A stretch of DNA of 64,000 nt from Dicyema japonicum (Eukaryota; Dicyemida; Rhombozoa; Dicyemidae): assembly GCA_011109175.1 (NCBI GenBank), contig RDEW01000004.1, forward strand, positions 1,016,030 through 1,080,029, given 5' to 3'. Position numbers and translations under genes: made by a program. The notes beneath the pieces are model-generated. The model saw only the letters and a program-made list of their open reading frames with translations. It was not told the origin of the DNA and ran no database searches. Shown one piece after another: positions 11,981 to 24,746 of the stretch. Every line of letters starts with the position of its first letter. Positions within the stretch are counted from its first letter, which is position 1.

Positions 11981-13935
11981 TTATCTCGCTTGTGCCCCTC
12001 TCTCCTGGATGCGTTTTGTTAATCGCTTCCAGTTCCCTCTGTTCCACGATAGGTTCCTCAGGTGCTCAAGATCATCTGCCGACGTCAACCCTTTCCCAAT
12101 CGAAGTTAGGTCTCTATGTAGAAGGGTTTGTAGAGTAATTTGCTGTTTTTTCCGAAAAGTCGATCCCGGATGAGGAGCATAGTGATGTTCCATCGCGAGA
12201 TTAGCGGGAGTATTCCTGTTCATTCTTAGGATGTGACCAAACATCTGTTATTTCTTATTTCTCCGTCCAATGGGGTGGATATTGTAATGGGAGTAGAGGT
12301 ATTTGTTTGAGATGTGCTTTGGCCAGAAAATTCTTAGAATGTATCTGAGCTGCATTCTATGAAAGGAGTTCAGACTTTCCATTTCAGACATTGTGAGTGC
12401 CCAGGTAGAAGAGTTGTACAGTAAAACCGGTTTTACGAACATATTGTATAATTTGATTTTTAAAGAAGCAGAAATTTGTTTACCTCGTAACCATACGTTG
12501 TCTAAGAGCGAAAGCTGCTAGTGATTTTCTTAGTAGTATGTCTTCTGTATCTCCTAAGAGAGTGCCAAGTTTCTTCGTATGCCTCCATTTTTCCTCGTGT
12601 CGTTGTTAGCATCGCCTTACTATATTATATTCTGTTTTCTGTTAATTTTTAGGAATTATTTTTCAAATGTTTTGGCCAATTTGTCGATAATACCTTCTAA
12701 TTGGTGGTCTGTTGCCGTGAGATCTATGTCATCTGCGAAGATGACTTCCGTTATATGTCTGGGGATATGATTCCTTGCCTCTCGTAGGGTTGCCTCCAGA
12801 TATGCGATGAATAAGACCGGGGATAGGGCGTCTCCATGGGGGTGTCCTTGTTTGTTCCAAATACTCTGGATTTCTGATTTCTGAGGTGGATGAATAGTTG
12901 AGTGGAGAAGAGTCGATAACGAATTATTCTGATGCAATCTCCTCGAGTAGTGGTGCTAATATTTGTATCATCTTGACTCTGCTGATTGAGTCAAATGCCT
13001 TAGATAGGTCCTATTATGTGGTACTCCTCTTTATATTTTTGGCATGAAACACATATCCATTTGTGGCTCCGAACGAATTAGCGATAGAATTTTGCGCAGT
13101 GAGTTGAGTAGTATGATTGGTCTGTTTACCTTTCCTTTATCCTTCCCCGGTTTATGTAGGGGGATTACATTTTTCGATTCCGATGTCAATTCTGGAGTGT
13201 TCCTCAAAAGTTTCGTTCAGAATGTGAGTAATGAGTTTTAGAAACTCTTCAGGAGCGTATTTTATGAGCTCTGCATTAACATTATCTAGGCCTGGAGCTT
13301 TTGAGTTGTTTAGTCTGGTCACAGCTTTTTTATCTTCCGTTAAAGTTATTTCTTGTGATTGCTTTCTGGGGACTCCATCAAACGGCCATAGTCACTCCAG
13401 ACATGTTCTTCCTACCTCTCCCATAGGTACCCATGAAGCTCAGTTCTCGTGCCCTTTTTCTGACCTTCGTGTTCCATCTCCACTTATATAGAGTAGATAG
13501 CTCGTGGATATTTCCATAGGGTTGTGGATAGTGAACTGTAAAAGTCATCCAGTTCCGTTGGGTTTTTGGAGACCTTTGGAGATGTAGGTGCATATACATT
13601 TATAATTGTAGAGTTAGATCCAGTTTCCAATTGAATTACGCAAATTCTGTCATTCACTTTCCATATATTCACGGAGTCTGACATTTACAACAAAGCCCAT
13701 TCCGTAGTGGTGACAGTCCGATGGAAGCAAGATAAGGTCGTGGTCAGCATTTTGTTTATTAAGTCCTTCTTCGACTTTGGTCTTTAACAGACAACAGATA
13801 GTAATGTTGTATCGTTTCAGATCCTGGTAGAGTAACCTCCTTTTGACCGACGACTTCAGTCCTCGAACGTTGAAGGATGCTAGCGTGAACAGAGAGTTCA
13901 AAACCACTTTTGGAATAAAATACGTAATCCCAGTA
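11981..13935 (-). mobile_element. LINE-A copy, endonuclease and RT, broken
   Basis: From right to left: an endonuclease start (TLASFNVRGLKSSVKRR, KTKVEEGLN, HHYGMGFVV) at 13650-13907, INVYAPTS at about 13580, an RT block with GHPHGDALSPVLFIAYLEA and FADDIDLTATD at 12690-12860, and the C-terminal block (YNSSTWAL, FHRMQLRYI; FGHILRMNRNTPANLAMEHH; DDLEHLRNLS) ending at 11981. Frame changes between blocks show that it is inactive. Confidence 0.87.
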
Positions 13936-13944
13936 TAGAACCAA

Positions 13945-14236
13945 TCACAGAGCGCATATATTTATAATCTTCTTAATCTCCTCACAAAGATATCCATGAA
14001 CCGAAGTTAAGTTCTTGATAAAAAAAGTTATAGACTCCATCACAACCAGATGCCTTCCAATTTGGAACCATCTTGATAGTCTCGGTGATTTCCTCCTCAG
14101 TAAAATCAAAGAGTTCTCTGATCCAGTCACTCTTTTGATAATAAAGAAATTGCTCTTCTTTCGCTCTTCCTTATTCCAAATACTAGTCCAAAATGGAAGA
14201 CATTCCTCCTCATTGAAATTGATGACCGCCATTTAA
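13945..14236 (-). mobile_element. RT N-terminal fragment of another LINE
   Basis: Minus-strand frames combine to FDFTEEEITETIKMVPNWKA followed by SGCDGVYNFFIKNL. This is the W-K-x-P/S-G-x-D-G region found just before the RT fingers in several LINE clades. It matches neither LINE-A nor LINE-B here. It abuts the LINE-A copy on its left. Confidence 0.5.
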
Positions 14237-14339
14237 ATTTTTATAAAATCGTTTTCTATTCAATTCAAATCCTACAAGCCTACTCTGGACTCGGAGACTC
14301 GTCAAACAAAGAAACTCCCTGAAGATGAATCATCTGCAA

Positions 14340-15530
14340 AATTCTTCTGATTTGGAAAATATAAAATGCTTAAATCAGAGAATTACAAAGCTCATCAGAC
14401 TTCACTGTCTCAATTTATATCAGAAGGGTTCAACGAACAGAAACGCCATCTACGGACAATAGTGGTTTCCCTGGATATCCAGAAAGCGTTCGATTCTGTC
14501 TCGAGAACATTACTCACGAAAAAGGTTTTTGACACCACCATTCAGCCGGCTTTGAAAAGATGGATAGCCAATTTTCTCTCCGGAAGAAGAGGACGTGTCT
14601 GTATAGGCCAAGCAGTCTCCTACCAAATGGCGTCCCTCAAGGATCGCCCCTCTCTCCGGCGTTATTCAACTTATTCCTCAACGATTTACCCTGCCCTGGA
14701 GAACCAGATTCAATGTTTCTCACTTATGCTGACGACCTAATCATCGCTAGCAGGAACAAATACGTGGGTACAGCAAAATCAGAGCTTCAGTCACATATTG
14801 AGACCTGGGAGCCTGGTTGAAGTTGAATCGTCTCTCCATATCCAGGGATAAATCAACGTATACAATCTTCACCACGGACAGAAAAGAAAAACATACACTG
14901 GATTTGAACATTTATGGAGACTATTTACCATTACAGATTCGTCCAACAATCCTGGGAGTGACATTTGACCTTTTGATGACATTTTCTCAACATGTGAAGA
15001 ACGTTATGACAAAGAGTCTCAGGAAACTAAATATAATCAAACCGCTCTTAAAGTCCAGGTCGTCATGGGAATGCGCTGTCGTCTTGTTCAATCAACTTCT
15101 AAAACCGACGGTAGAGTATTCTTGTGCCTCATGGGCCTATGGAGCTTCAATATCCAATTCATACAAGATCAACTCCCTAGCAGGCAAACTGGCACGTCTA
15201 ACAAATCTACCCCCGATCTTTCCCCCCAATACTTGACCACGCCGCAATCAAAAATAACGGCTTCATCGGTCTGTGTGGCCAAGAAACATGTCGTTTCTTC
15301 CATTCAAGGCTAGTGGCCTCAAATACACGAAATTTGGGGAAAAAACCCACCCCTCCTCAAACTCTAATGAAAGATGATCGTCGTCTATTCAGGAAAGCCG
15401 TGGGTACTCTGAAGGAGCATAGAAAAAACCTCTCGATTCTGTTGAGGCGTACCGGGATCACTTAATTAGATGGTTATTCCATCTTTCTTGGTGTTTCCTT
15501 TTCGGGGTTATTAAATAAATAGATATTCAA
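14340..15530 (+). mobile_element. LINE-B, RT half and 3' end
   Basis: RT motifs in order: VVSLDIQKAFDSVSR (14465), WIANFLSGRRGRV (14565), NGVPQGSPLSPALFNLFLND (about 14625, in the next frame), TYADDLIIASR (14725) and the thumb region ILGVTFDLLMTFSQHVKN (14950). The C-terminus FRKAVGTLKEHRKNLSILLR then RTGIT ends at 15464. An AT-rich tail with TTATTAAATAAATA follows. A frameshift between AFDSV and PQGSP makes it defective. The 5' endonuclease half is absent. Confidence 0.87.
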
Positions 15531-15767
15531 TTCGAAGCACCAGTTGGAACTTCTAAACCTCTTTCTCGATTTGTAAACTCGCAACTTTTCAACAATCTTT
15601 ATTTGATCGTAAACATAAGAAACCCTTTCGAATTCTCCCCTCTTCGATTTTAAAGCCATATGAGTATAAGGTATTACGTCTTCGTCAAATTGATTTTTCC
15701 TGTTCATTTCACTAGCCATTTGAATTTGCTCAAGTTGTTGCTTAAGTTTAGTGAGTTTGCTTTTCAT
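15474..15767 (-). CDS. Unidentified lysine-rich coiled-coil ORF
   Basis: This 97-codon minus-strand ORF starts MKSKLTKLKQQLEQIQMASE and continues with charged, helix-prone sequence. A possible in-frame 27-nt intron at 15597-15623 fits the local intron style. I recognise no family. Its last codons run into the AT-rich tail of the neighbouring LINE-B, so the true 3' end may be displaced. Upstream (15770-15950) a minus-strand string RIYVTIKEYIDSLSSLDIKD could be an earlier exon, but I could not place the junctions. Confidence 0.35.
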   Translation of the reverse strand: MKSKLTKLKQQLEQIQMASEMNRKNQFDEDVIPYTHMALKSKRGEFERVSYVYDQIKIVEKLRVYKSRKRFRSSNWCFELNIYLFNNPEKETPRKME

Positions 15768-16083
15768 TGACTCTTCCCAACTACTTTAGTGTTTTCTTTT
15801 TGGTAAGAGCCTCATAAGTGCCCAGCATATATAATATCAGTGATATCTTTGATATCCAAGCTTGACAAGGAATCAATATATTCCTTGATTGTTACATAAA
15901 TTCTACACAGAATCTCCTTTCTAAGCATTTGTCTGGGAATCTAGTAAGGATACGAAGGTTCATTCTTGAGGTGAGTAATTTCGCAATTTGGCAACGAAAC
16001 TCACCAAAACATTTTCGAAAATTATTTTTAAGTAATAAAAATAAAAAATCATCACGTGTGGTCTTGTTGTGAATAATTGTATC

Positions 16084-19082
16084 ATCATGGAGCGTCGTTC
16101 ATGCAATGGATCAACACACATTACACCCGAGAGACTGGACACTACATGCTCTACATGCGGTTTTGCCAATGCACGCAAATATGGACTTTTCTGCTCGTCT
16201 TGCCGTGACTTTTTCCACCTTGGATGCATAAAGATGTCTCAGCAGGCTGCGTGCTCGCTCTGCCTTTGGAACTGCAGTGTCTGCATGGGAACTGGTTAGA
16301 AAACCCAGAGGATCATTCCAAACGAGCACGTTGAACCAAACGAGCCTCTAGACTTCAATAATATGGACAACCTATTGCTCTTCTTGTCGGATCTAAGGAA
16401 AGCCAGGAAGATCCCAATCAAGAGCCCAAGACCCGTCCGGATCCCCGCGGCTACATGCCTGGCCTCTGCAATTGACGATGCTCTCACGTCCGACGACCTG
16501 GAGGCCTGGCTAAAACTCCTCAGTTTTGCTCCAATGGCCCTTGGAATTCCATTTATCGACTCAAAGAAGATCTACGGAATAGAGGAAAGCACGACACTTG
16601 GGAACTCCCTTTCTTCAAAAATGAAGAAGAACATCCAGGTTTTCTATGTGCTTTCTCTCACCAAGACGGAAGTCAAGAAATCAAGACATTCTGATTCCAA
16701 TCCTCCGGTTTATTTGAATGGCCCGGAAAAACTTAAAGAGAGAGTGAACCGCAAACTATTCGAAGGCGACGTCCGAGCGGCGTTGCGCGTCGTCGCCAGC
16801 GACGAAACTGTTATGGCTGCGACACCTGAGGTGCTAGAACTACTCAGACATAAACATCCATGTGCTCCGGAAGATTACCGCCCATTCGTGCTTCCGGGAA
16901 ATTTGTCAAGGATGACCGTCACCGAAGGCGAAGTGCGACGCGGCATTTCGTCCTTTGCGGCGAGTAGCAGTGGAGGTATCGATGGCTTGCGGCCGGGTCA
17001 CATCAAAGATCTTACGGCGGACGCTACTGCAGAAGCTGGCTGCAACCTTGTCAAATAAATTACAGAACTGGTTATGCGTATTTTGAACGGAGATATTCCT
17101 CCCCACGCAAGGGAGCTCCTTTTCAGTGCACATTTATTGGCCTTCAAAAAACCTGAAGGTGGGGTCCGCCCCATCGCAGTCGGCAACTATTTAAAAGATT
17201 GATAGCGAAAATCGCATGCAGCATTGTCTGTCCGAGAATATCTGAAGAATTTTCTTCCTCCAACTGGGGGTTGGTGTAAGGAACGGATGCGAGGCGGCAG
17301 TGCATGCTGCGAGGTGTTTTTTTGGACAGAAAGACGAACAAAACTCACATATTGGGGTCAAGCTGGACATCTGCAATGCCTTCAATTCATTGAGAGGGAT
17401 CAAATTTTCGAAACTACAAGCAAACTAGCCCCGGAACTTATTCCACTTGTCTTCCTCGCTTACGGAACCAATTCTTCACTGGTTTTCGACAAGATTATCT
17501 GTTCGGAGACCGGAGTTCAACAAGGGGACCCACTTGGTCCACTACTCTTCGCTCTGGACATCGATGAAATTTTCCGCTCTATAAACACACAACTTAACCT
17601 TTGGTATCTAGATGACGCCACAATTGGAGGGCCGTGGAGAAAAGTACACGATGTTCTGTCACATGCCGTGCCAGCACAACGAAACCTCGGACTTGAGATA
17701 AACATAAAGAAATCGGAGCTAATAAATATCACATACTCGGAGAGTGATTTCATCAACGTGGTCGAGTCTTTCAACTCGGTACTATTTGGAATTACTGTCG
17801 TACCCAGGGAGCGGACATACTTTCTTGGGTGCCCACTTGACGAAAAGGAACTGCGGAGCCATCTACAAACAAAAGAGGATGAACTCTCCAGAGTCACAGA
17901 GAAACTCTCCTTACTCGATGGTCGTACAGCGTTCCTCCTTTTGAAGATTATCATCGACTTGCCCAAACTCCTATATGCTCTCCGATGTTCTTCCTGCTTC
18001 AAACATCGTGACATCCTCCTGTCACTGGATAGGACATTGAGAAAATCAGCTGAATTGCTTCTAAACATCCACTTTGATGCGCCGAGTTGGAACAATGCAA
18101 GCTTCCTACACGCCTCGGAGGAACGGGTCTCAGGTCGGCGCTGGAGATCGCCTATCCAGCATATGTGTCATCGCTCTCAAGTGGAAGCCTTTTGGTCCAA
18201 GAAATCCTACGTATTACAACCGGACTCTCTTGGGAAAAAGCCTTCGACAAAGCTCGTTGCGAATGGTGTGAAACTGGTTTGGATATGCCGAACGATCTTT
18301 CGAGGCAACGTGACTGGGATGATATTTACTCCAAAAATATCTTCGACGTGCTAAAGTCTGAGGCCAACCAGCATCGTCTTGCATGCCTCGTGTCCGCCGC
18401 CAACCATGGGAGCGGAGCGTGGCTGGATGCACTCCCGTGTTCCTCCCTGGGGACCCTATTGGACGATGACTGTATTCGGATTGGAATCGCACAACGCCTG
18501 GGAGCTGATGTTTGCGTCGAACACTAATGTCGCTGTGGAGGGATCGTCGATGTCAAAGGGCTGCACCCGCTCTCGTGCAAAAGGAGTGCGGGCAGAGCAC
18601 CCCGCCATGCTGCTATGAACAACATTGTCTTGCAAGCTCTTGAAGCGGCAGGCTTCCCGGCAGTACTGGAACCTGTGGGATTGGACCGCGGAGATGGGAA
18701 AAGACCGGATGTGTTAACTCTCTTTCCGTTCACTGAGGGAAAATCGCTCTTATGAAACTGCACTGTTGTGGATTCTTTCTCGAACTCGATGATGCTCAGC
18801 TCGGCGCAGTCTGCTAGATCGGCAGCCGATCTGACCGAGAAAATCAAGATTAAAAAATATGGCGAAATTGGAGACCGCTACCGTTTTGTACCGGTAGCAA
18901 TCGAGACGTCTGGTGCGGCTGGAAGTATCACAGCCTCTTTCCTAAAGGAAATCGGGGGAAAATTGGCTCACCGCAAGAAAGACGTGCAAGAAGCGGTCTG
19001 GCTGAGGCAAAGAATTGGTATCGCAGTTGTTCGCGGAAACGCTTACTCCGTGATGTCAGCAGCCGCTCTCCCCCATAGTTAA
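16084..19082 (+). mobile_element. LINE-R, long copy (PHD-like finger, RT, RLE-like end)
   Basis: The N-terminus (16084-16300) is a Cys-rich PHD-like finger: CSTC, FCSSC, FFHLGC, CSLC and CSVC. Next come KLFEGDVRAALRVVASDETV (about 16760), LRHKHP and SSFAASSSGGIDGLRPGHIK (about 16950). The RT core has ETGVQQGDPLGPLLFALDID (17500) and YLDDATIGGPW (17605) as the catalytic box. The C-terminal part has [27 protein letters not shown] (18670-18710) and RFVPVAIETSGAAGSITASF (18880), ending RIGIAVVRGNAY...PHS at 19082. There is no AP endonuclease upstream; the RPD and CCHC-like region is of the type that in R2-like elements forms a restriction-like endonuclease. Frameshifts near 16300, 17060, 17200 and 18100 inactivate it. 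Confidence 0.85.
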
Positions 19083-19983
19083 TAAATAATATTTTATTGT
19101 TAAATAAAAAATAAAAAAAGTAATTAATTAAAATTAATTTGAATTTATTTCCTTTTTGGTGGGTTTAATTAAAAATGGTTTGTGTAAGCTGCATTCTATT
19201 TCCATTGGTAATGTGGATTTTTGCATTCGTTGTTAAACAATTTCATCGCCTTTTCTCTCAATTTGTAAAGCAAGATTCGTCAATAATCGTTTTATATAAT
19301 TTTAATTTTATAGAACGAACAAACCAGACGACATGATATTTCTAATAAAGATGACTAGTATAGAGTTAATTTGATTATTATAACTCAACCAGTGTTATAG
19401 ATTGTCTCTCTTTCATTGTCTTTGCGTGTTTTGGATAATCTTATAAGTTTATTCTCAATATGATCATATACAACTTTGTGACTTTATTCAACACTTTTTC
19501 ATACATGGACCGCATAGTGGTCAGAAATGTAGCTCGCATTCCATTTAGCTGTGGGTTCGATCCCCCCTTTCGCTATCTACTTAATAGAAATGTTTTTTCA
19601 GCTTTTCGCTTTATTCAATTCTTAGAGCTATAGTGATCCATCTAAACCATGCACGTTCAAAGGCTAACAGGCATACAAAGAATCTTCCTTTCTACTGTGA
19701 GGGTTTTCCATATTGGAGAATACTTGGATTAGTTGTTGAGAAAATACGTCCCACCCAGACCGGGTGAATGTATAAGCCTATTTAATGTATATCCGGGGAT
19801 ATTTAAAAATAAAAAAAACATTTTTGATACTCCAATCATATGATCTATTTTTTTCAGTGACCGGGTCGTTCATACCTTCTATAACAACTTAATTCTCACA
19901 TCTGGTGGATGATATAATTTTTGCATCTAGAGCCTGGATGTAGATGTCTTTACCTCCAATGAAAATGACTAGAGACAAACTTA
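19083..19983. other. AT-rich gap with tRNA-headed repeat
   Basis: No gene is seen. At 19510-19690 there is a tRNA-like head (CATAGTGGTCAGAA as A box; GGGTTCGATCCCC as B box). It is followed by a body resembling the repeat at 46770, including a TTCAATTCTTAGAG...GTGATCCATCT string. The rest is AT-rich. Confidence 0.5.
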
Positions 19984-22650
19984 TTAATAATACAATATTA
20001 TACAAAATGGATGGCTGACCGACTCTGGGCCATTTCCCTTGTGTACCATCTCTCCGTTAGTTTGAAGGTTATTTTCTGGGTTGCGGAGATTTTCTGGATG
20101 TTCGTATAAGAGGCCAGTGGTCCCATGAAGTACACGCATATGAAATGCATGGTTCGATGTACTGTGAGTAGAGCGTTTTAAGTATATGGTGATGTCCAAT
20201 TTTCCATAGACCTGTTAGGCATTTCAGAAGGTTGATTTTTTTCTCACATTTGTTCAGCACGTTAGTGACATGTCTCGAAAAGTTCATGTGCGTATCGAAA
20301 CTCAGACTCAATATTTTTGCCATTTGCTGAACGGCAATTCTCTTCTCTACGCAGTAACTTATATTGTCCTGTTCGACAATCTTTTGTCCGAGGTATAGAG
20401 TTGTAACAGATTTTTCTGTATTGATTGACATCCGATATTCACTAAACCATTCGAGTAGTCGATCCATGTGGTGTTGTATTTTTTCCGTCAGTGTTTGGGT
20501 GTTCTGATCCCGTGAGGCTAAGACTATATCGTCTGCATAAGTCACAAGCAGGTCGTCTTCTCCATTCGGCGTCGGAATGTCAGCCATAAACATGTTGAAT
20601 AGTAATAGTGATAGCGACAAGCCATGGGGTATTCCACTTTGGAATAAACGGGAGACAGAATGAATGTTTCCAATTCACACTCTACCTCTTCGTCCGCTAA
20701 GGAAATTCATCAGCCAGCTTTTGAGGTTTTCAGGGATATCTGATTGGTAAATTTTCCATGTTAGGTTCTTCCTCGGCACAGAGTCGAAAGCTTTGTGGAC
20801 GTCCAGTGAGCATAACACAGTTTTCTGGTGTTTTGGCTTGCACAGAAATCTAGAGCGAGTAAAGCTAGTCAGGGATGTGAGAAAGCTCGTTGTGGAACGA
20901 TCCTTTTTAAAACCATGCTGGAATGGTTTATCGGAAGTTCTTTCAGTGATTTTTGCGAGAAAAAGCTTTTCCAGAATTTCTGAAAGGGAGCATAAGAGAG
21001 AAATAGGCCTGAAGGAAGCTGGGTTTTTTTTCGGTTTTCCTGAATTCAATACTCGGTGAATGTTTGCAAGTTTCCACATCGTGGGATTGAGTTATAATTA
21101 ATCGACCAGTTATAGATTTTGGTCAGAGTACCAATTCCCTCATTTCCTATGTTTTTCAGGAGGATTATGGGAATTCCGTCTGGACCATGAGAATGTGTTA
21201 CTTTTGTTTGGTTTAGGGATGCCATTACCTCCTTTTCCGTGAAATAAGTTAATTGATCCCTTTTCGGTTTTCTTAGTGGCGGTTTGGGTGGGTCAGTTTT
21301 TATGAGAGATTTTATAGGACGTTTAGGTCCTTTTGGCAGAATTCGTCATTTCTGGGTGTCCTCTCATCCACCTTCGAGATATTTCGAATTGTCTTCCAGA
21401 CTTCGAATGTTGACCAGTTACGATTTAATGACGTAATGACCATCTTCCATTTAGCTCTCTGTATTTTGAATTCATTGGCTTTTATTTCCTCGTTCAGCAC
21501 TTTTAGACGGATCCTTGCTTCGGAGGAACGGATCCCTGCTTTTTTGAGACGGTTTCGTTCCTTGACCAGAGCTTTTTTCCGTACTCTCTCGTGTAAGCGA
21601 AATATTTTTTAGGGACAGCCATTGTTTTTGCTTCCAGGATGACTTTATTGACGTAGGCGACCACTATATCAAGGGAGGTAAAGTTTTCCAGCTGTTTGTT
21701 AGCCAAATGTTGGTAACTGATCGGAATAATTGCCAATTTGCAAGATTATATATGCAGGTTTCTTTTTCCACTGGTAATTTCGCTTTTGATTTGTAGCAGA
21801 ATAGGGTATGATCACTTCGGGTGTCGAGATGATGGACCAATTAATCGTTGTTGAAAGCTGTGGTAAACAGAGTGTGATATCTGGGGAGGTTGGATTGTCA
21901 GAGTTTCTTTGAGGTGTTCTTGTGTTTTTTGATGGGTCATTGATGATTGTCAGATTGCCAGGCTGCGTCAACAGCAAATTTCCTCTTGTACCTGCTGACT
22001 GATTTAAAAGCCAGAGAGGGTGTTTGGCATTCAAATCGCCGCATATCACGACTTCGTTCCAAATCTCCAGTGCTGATAATTCTGGCATAGTGTAATGTTT
22101 CGGGCATGAGCCCGGAGGCGGAATATACATGTTTACAAAATAGTCTTCCTTTTGTTGTGCCAACAGATATTCCGATTGTCTCTGTGGTTTCATCACTCCC
22201 CAAAAGTTTCTTCGCTCGAGTGTATGGTCCTCATACTTTATGCCTTTTCTGATTAATGTAAGTAGTCCTCCTCCACACTGCTTAGTGCGATTGGCACGTA
22301 TTATGTTGTATCCGGGAAAGAGGGGCGTAGTATCTTTTGCTGATAGCTTCGATTCTTGGATGAGCACGATGTCTGCTTTAAGTTTAACAATCAGAGTTCT
22401 AAGTTCAATCATTTTGCCTTTTATTCCGTTCACATTCAGTTGTATAACGGAGATCCGGTCCTTTGACTTGTGTAGGTTGCGAATCCGAGAAGCTGTAGCC
22501 AGACCAGTAATCCGTCGACCAGGGCGACATGTACCCCCGGTGGAAAAGAGCTAATGGCTCTTTTTGGAAATGCTTTAGGAGCATTTTGAGCGCCTCCAGA
22601 GTTGTTGCATCCGGTGAGCCACATGACGCCACGCTAATGTTAATAAAACT
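19984..22650 (-). mobile_element. LINE-B, near full length, broken
   Basis: From the right, the 5' leader contains ASCGSP (about 22600-22640). The endonuclease domain runs from about 22433: QLNVNGIKGKMIELR, IVLIQESKLS, GGGLLTLIRKG, VICGDLNAKHPLW. A linker follows, then RT: FRPISLLCSLSEILEKLFL (about 21000), FQHGFKKDRSTTSFL, CSLDVHKAFDSVPR, NFLSGRRGRV (20680) and TYADDIVLASRDQNT (20535). The thumb and C-terminus run to about 20060. The region between RT motifs A and B contains a frame change, so it is inactive. Confidence 0.88.
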
Positions 22651-22654
22651 GAGT

Positions 22655-24320
22655 TTAAACGAGAAATAAGTTGAAGAATTTCGAAAGACAATCAGTGGAC
22701 GTAACTGATAGGATATCAAAACTGAATAAAGAAATCACGCGGAACATCACAAAACACAACAAAGAACGTTGTGAAGCCTTGCTCAGAAAAGCTACAAATA
22801 ATACTTCCTCCACTGTATTATGGAAGTCGATAAGGAGTCTCAAGAAGTACTCTCCAAATTCAATTGGACATGGAGAGCCATGCCCAAATGTGTAGTATGT
22901 GAATATTAGTCATAAACCATATTCAAAAGACCTGGATGTTCGTTCAGTCCATGATGGAAGGTATAAATGTCTAAACATGACTTTCTTAGATCCGTCAATG
23001 GTGCACTGTAATCAGGTAAATTAATAACTCGTCGTCCCGCGGTTCAGATAAATACTCCGTTCTCGAACTGAAACACTTGGGTCCTTCCGCGACACAAATT
23101 TTCAACGTCTCATTAAACGAGAACAAGATTATGTTAATATGGAAGAAATCTCTGATACACTCTATTCTGAAAAAAAACAAACCACCAAACTGCCCGTCCT
23201 CCTATTTCCTGGTATCCATCATCTGCACTATATCACAATTGTTAGAAAAACTGGTCCTTCTCAAGATCCGTCCTTTCATAACTATACCATCTTTTCTACA
23301 TAGATTCCGCGAAGGACACTCAAATGCCTTTGACTCAGTATTCCGGAAGATCCTTACAGCAAAAATTTTTACGACGTCGATTCACCCTATATTCAGGTCA
23401 TGGTTGGTTAACTTCATTAACGGTCAAATGGGCCAAGTGGTGGAGAACAACCAAAAATCAAAACTGCGATACCTTCCAAACGGAGTTCCACAAGGATCAC
23501 CGTTATCACCAATGCTCTTCAGCATGTTCCTCAATGACCTCACATCCCCAACCACCAAAAACACAATTCTCTTATCGTATGCGGATGATCTCATGGTCGC
23601 AGTGAAACATTTGAAGAATTGAGGAGGCGACACGGTCCGTGCAAGATCTAGTAAACCTGATGGGTTTTTGGTTCCTGAATGTATAACCAGGAACGTCACA
23701 TGTAATGACGTTTACCTAAAAGAAATACGGGCAACACACGAATAAAATTGTATGATTTCCCGCTTCCCATTAAGAAGACACTTTAAATCCTTGGAGTCAT
23801 CCTGGATCTTCTCCTCACATTCACTCATCAAGTGAACCAAGTAACTGCGAGGATCCAAAAGAAAATTCGAATTCTCAAGGCTTATACGCAGTCTCTAATA
23901 TCATCCATCGTTAGAGCTTCTATACAAACAATTTGTTCTACCTAGTATAAGCCTGCATGGATTGTCCCGATATCCTATCAGCACAGAGCAAGCTGGAAAA
24001 TTTACCAAATCGATGTCTCAGAATACTATTGAGATCGTCGAAAAAGACGTCCACCTCGTTACTTCGAGGAACACTAAACGTCCCCTCAATCATACCTTAC
24101 GGAACGTCACCGGGACTTCCTCAAGATGGCAGTCCCCTGACTATTTCCTAGGGCCGAAAATTAAACTATATATGGACGCCTGCCCCGAGATGAGAAGAAA
24201 CCTTCCCCTTGTGGAGATTAATCCAGGACTCCAAAACTAATCTCAGGAAAAGGACTGATATGGACACCGGATCACTTAATTAGACGATAACTTTTATCTT
24301 CTATCTCGTGAAGTCGGGTT
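22655..24320 (+). mobile_element. LINE-B, RT half and 3' end
   Basis: An N-terminal linker (22671-22895, Lys-rich) is followed by RT pieces: LLEKLVLLKIRPFI, HRFREGHSNAFDSVFRKIL, LPNGVPQGSPLSPMLFSMFL (23475) and LSYADDLMVAVKH (23575). Thumb and connection sequence continues in shifting frames to the GGATCACTTAATTAG 3' signature at about 24270 and a GTTAATAAAATAAA tail. It lies head-to-head with the copy on its left. Confidence 0.82.
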
Positions 24321-24746
24321 AATAAAATAAAAATAAATAAAAAACACAAACTATTAGTTTTTCAATTATTGGGGAGGATACCATTCAATATCAACTATTC
24401 TTTAATTGAAAGCTTTTGGATTTCGATATCTTAATTTTTTTATTTACAAAAAAAGCTATAGCCATTATCATTGATCCGACACAATTGAATTACATCACTA
24501 TTCCAACTACAATCATCAAATGTTGCTAAAATATACCAACTGCTCTCACATTATAGAGGTTCTCAAAACAGCAAGGATGGTTGTTTCTGGTTATTTTCAA
24601 AAATGATCAGAATTCTTTCAAACAAGGAAAAAGAAGGTGGCCAAAAAGAATCCGTAGCCACTACCAGACAAACTAATAAATAGTTGTTTGGCAAGGAAGA
24701 TAAGGTGAGACCGTTGGCTACAATTTATTTATTACTAAGGCACTTT
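24321..24746. other. Unassigned spacer
   Basis: This lies between two LINE copies. GTAGCCACTACC and TAGTTGTTTGGC segments at about 24655-24690 could form an imperfect hairpin like the one at 61698-61736. I see nothing else. Confidence 0.35.

Noticed and set aside
16111-18095. Several minus-strand ORFs opposite LINE-R
   Set aside because: They are antisense shadows; the plus strand has RT, finger and endonuclease motifs in order.
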